A stretch of DNA of 64,000 bases, taken from Mycobacterium colombiense (GTDB lineage: Bacteria; Actinomycetota; Actinomycetes; Mycobacteriales; Mycobacteriaceae). Positions 62,355 to 64,000 of this stretch are shown here, in pieces (the stretch's first letter is position 1; each line of letters begins with the position of its first letter). The position numbers and the translations under genes were made by a program. The notes under the pieces were generated by a model. It searched no databases. It was not told where the DNA came from and saw only the letters and a program-made list of their open reading frames with translations. Where the stretch lies: NCBI RefSeq assembly GCF_001672755.1, contig NZ_LZKI01000047.1, positions 1-64,000 on the forward strand. The letters run 5' to 3'.

Positions 62355-63118
62355 TTCTGGTGGCGCATGGCACCCGCAGGCCGGGTGGCGTGTCGATGAT
62401 CGAAAACCTTGCGGCACAGGTGAGTACGCTGGTGCACAGCATGGTGGACGTTGCCTACGTGGACGTGGTGGGTCCCACCCCAAGTGAAGTCCTGTTGCGC
62501 GCGAAGGCCGCCGACCGCCCCGCCATCGTGGTGCCCGCGTTCCTGGCACGCGGATACCACGTTCGGGCCGATCTGCCCGCCCACGTCGAGATCAGCGGGC
62601 ACCCGAATGTGATCGTCACCCCGGCGTTGGGCCCGAGCGGTCAAATGGCCCGGATCGTCGGCGATCAGTTGGTGAAATGCGGTTGGCGACCGGGTGATTC
62701 GGTGATCCTGGCGGCCGCGGGGACCTCGGACGTCAAGGCGCGCACCGACCTGCACACCACCGCGACGCTGGTGTCGGCGCTGACCGGATCGCGGGTGAGC
62801 CTGGCCTTCGCGGCGACCGGTGAGCCGCAGCTGCCCGAGGCGGTGGACCGGGCCCGGACCCGGGCGCACCGCGCCGGCGGACGCGTGGTCGTCGCCTCAT
62901 ATCTACTGGCCGACGGCCTTTTCCAGCAACGGCTGCACGCCTGCGGCGCCGACCTGGTCAGTGAGCCGCTGGGCACCCATCCCGGGTTGGCGCGGCTGGT
63001 CGCGAATCGATTCCGGCGGGCCCTGCCGCCGGTCCTCGCGCCCACCGGCCGGCAGTCGTCGCGCCGATCGAGCCCGCACCAGCTGGCCCACGGCCGCACC
63101 GTACGGTCCGCGCCCTAG
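62345..63118 (+). CDS. CbiX/SirB-type sirohydrochlorin chelatase-like protein (Rv0259c-like)
   Basis: 257 residues from ATG 62345. Two-repeat chelatase fold: MALILVAHGTRRPGG (His8, catalytic-site His), PAFLARGYHVRADLPAHVE (second His around 83), and a C-terminal half VILAAAGTSDVKARTD plus ASYLLADGLFQQRL. Inserts iron or cobalt into sirohydrochlorin in siroheme or cobalamin formation. Coupled to the HemD-winged-helix gene by 10-bp overlap, and near nirD, whose NirB partner needs siroheme; siroheme synthesis is the likely role. Confidence 0.85.
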   Translation: MALILVAHGTRRPGGVSMIENLAAQVSTLVHSMVDVAYVDVVGPTPSEVLLRAKAADRPAIVVPAFLARGYHVRADLPAHVEISGHPNVIVTPALGPSGQMARIVGDQLVKCGWRPGDSVILAAAGTSDVKARTDLHTTATLVSALTGSRVSLAFAATGEPQLPEAVDRARTRAHRAGGRVVVASYLLADGLFQQRLHACGADLVSEPLGTHPGLARLVANRFRRALPPVLAPTGRQSSRRSSPHQLAHGRTVRSAP

Positions 63119-63196
63119 CGCAAAACGCCTGCTGGTGAGGCGCGCCGGTGTGCGGCGTTCCTTGATCTTTGATCGCAGACGGGTGATCCTGACACC

Positions 63197-63649
63197 ATGC
63201 CCCGCCGCGAAGAGCCATCGCCTGGGATCCTGGATCCTGTCGCCAAGATGCTGCGGTTGCCCTTCGGCACACCGGAATTCATCGACCGGATCGTCACCGG
63301 CGGGGTCAACCAGGTGGGCCGGCGGACTTTGCGCACGCTGATCACGACGTGGGACGCGGCGGGCGGCGGCCCGTTCGCGGCCAGCGCCATCGCGTCGACG
63401 GGGATGGCGAAGACCGCCGAAATCGTGCAGGGCATGTTCATCGGCCCGGTCTTCGGCCCGCTGCTGAAAATTCTGGGCGCCGACAAGGTGGCCCAGCGGG
63501 CCTCGTTGTGCGCCTCGCAGTTGGTGGGGCTGGGCATCATGCGCTACGGCATCCGCTCCGAGCCGCTGCACTCGATGTCGGTGGACGCGCTCGTCGACGC
63601 AATCGGGCCGACGATGCAGCGCTACCTGGTCGGCGACATCACCCGCTGA
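63197..63649 (+). CDS. HTH-less TetR C-terminal-domain-like protein (Rv0258c-like)
   Basis: 150 residues from ATG 63197. The C-terminal part RASLCASQLVGLGIMRYGIRSEPLHSMSVDALVDAIGPTMQRYLVGD is the recurrent TetR_C_16-type ending of many actinobacterial TetR proteins, and LFGTPEF-type start PFGTPEFIDRIVTGGVNQVGRR corresponds to the middle of such regulators. No helix-turn-helix precedes it, and the frame upstream holds none. It may be a decoy or dimer partner, a ligand-binding protein, or a decayed regulator; not decided here. Confidence 0.75.
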   Translation: MPRREEPSPGILDPVAKMLRLPFGTPEFIDRIVTGGVNQVGRRTLRTLITTWDAAGGGPFAASAIASTGMAKTAEIVQGMFIGPVFGPLLKILGADKVAQRASLCASQLVGLGIMRYGIRSEPLHSMSVDALVDAIGPTMQRYLVGDITR

Positions 63650-63664
63650 ACCGGGCGTTAGGGC

Positions 63665-64000
63665 TCAGGCAGCCCGCGGCTGGTAGTCGCGCGCGACCTG
63701 AACGTAGCCGTCGTCGGTGATCCGCACCGGGTAGACCGGCACCGAAACGGCCGGATCGTCCAGGCAGGAACCGTCTTCGAGCGAGAACGCCTGCTTCAAG
63801 ATGGGCGACTGAACCGTGACGCAGCCGTCGCGGTCACCCACGATTCCGCGGGAGAGCACCGCGGCACCGGAGAACGGGTCGACGTTGCCCACCGCGTACA
63901 CCGAGCCGTCGTCGAGCCGGAACAACGCCGCCTGGGAACCGTCGTCCAGCAGCACGCCGACGCCGCGGCCCGGAATGAGGTGGTCGTAAGCGCACGCGCT
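63665..64000 (-). CDS. nirD: Nitrite reductase small subunit NirD, N-terminus beyond the window
   Basis: The last 111 residues (SACAYDHLIPGRGVGVLLDDGS to the stop at 63665) are present; the start lies to the right. Rieske-like ferredoxin domain of assimilatory NADH-nitrite reductase: LLDDGSQAALFRLDDGSVYAVGNVDPFSGAAVLSRGIVGDRDG and LKQAFSLEDGSCLDDPAVSVPVYPVRI. NirD lacks the Cys-His ligands of true Rieske proteins, as expected. The large siroheme subunit NirB would be further right on the same strand. Confidence 0.9.
   Translation of the reverse strand, partial: SACAYDHLIPGRGVGVLLDDGSQAALFRLDDGSVYAVGNVDPFSGAAVLSRGIVGDRDGCVTVQSPILKQAFSLEDGSCLDDPAVSVPVYPVRITDDGYVQVARDYQPRAA

Overview
The window is a high-GC, densely coding chromosomal segment of a slow-growing Mycobacterium, probably near the M. 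avium complex. Three things show this: a complete ESX-3 type VII secretion operon with PE/PPE genes, PapA/WS-DGAT-type acyltransferases, and a gene order that follows the M. tuberculosis stretch from about Rv0312 (left edge) down to Rv0253/nirD (right edge), inverted here. Orthology statements come from recalled protein sequences, not a search. I saw no tRNA, rRNA, CRISPR array, prophage or insertion sequence.

Left part (1-9.8 kb): Rv0312- to Rv0306-like genes (Hsp70-like DUF7159 protein, hypothetical, TetR, SnoaL-like, YkuD-like exported protein, PAP2 phosphatase, BluB), a formylglycine sulfatase, trans-aconitate methyltransferase and an alpha/beta hydrolase. ESX-3 (9.8-24.7 kb, minus strand) reads eccA3-eccB3-eccC3-PE5-PPE4-esxG-esxH-espG3-eccD3-mycP3-eccE3, mostly with overlapping stops and starts. 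A perfect Zur-type palindrome and an IdeR-like site precede eccA3. MycP3 lacks its nucleophile Ser and oxyanion Asn, and EsxH lacks one of the histidines reported as a zinc ligand in M. tuberculosis.

Zinc island (25-36.3 kb): a PPE gene, an Rv0281-like methyltransferase, a JmjC ribosomal-oxygenase-like gene with a sulfotransferase-like partner, then cysteine-poor alternative ribosomal proteins. These are rpmE2 with the CobW-like hibernation factor gene mrf on one strand, and rpmB-rpmG-rpsN-rpsR plus a Cys-rich small protein gene on the other, divergent from a promoter region holding two Zur-like boxes. Next come a two-gene permease system (with a His-rich TIGR03943 subunit) and another PPE gene behind a fourth Zur-like box. 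Together they look like a zinc-starvation super-locus: remodel ribosomes to free zinc, import metal, and secrete PE/PPE/Esx proteins.

Right part (36.3-64 kb): an MpaB-like oxygenase with divergent TetR, a tandem duplication of a PapA-like plus WS/DGAT-like pair with duplicated leaders, Rv0274/Rv0273c/Rv0272c-like genes, fadE6, a Trp/Gly-rich secreted protein, a putative ribbon-helix-helix protein, fadD2, a LigD-polymerase-like protein, narU, a TetR at the place of oplA, fecB2, pxpB, pxpC, narK3, a HemD-winged-helix fusion, a CbiX-like chelatase, an HTH-less TetR-like domain and the 3' part of nirD. The nitrate transporters, HemD/CbiX and NirD fit nitrate/nitrite assimilation with siroheme supply.
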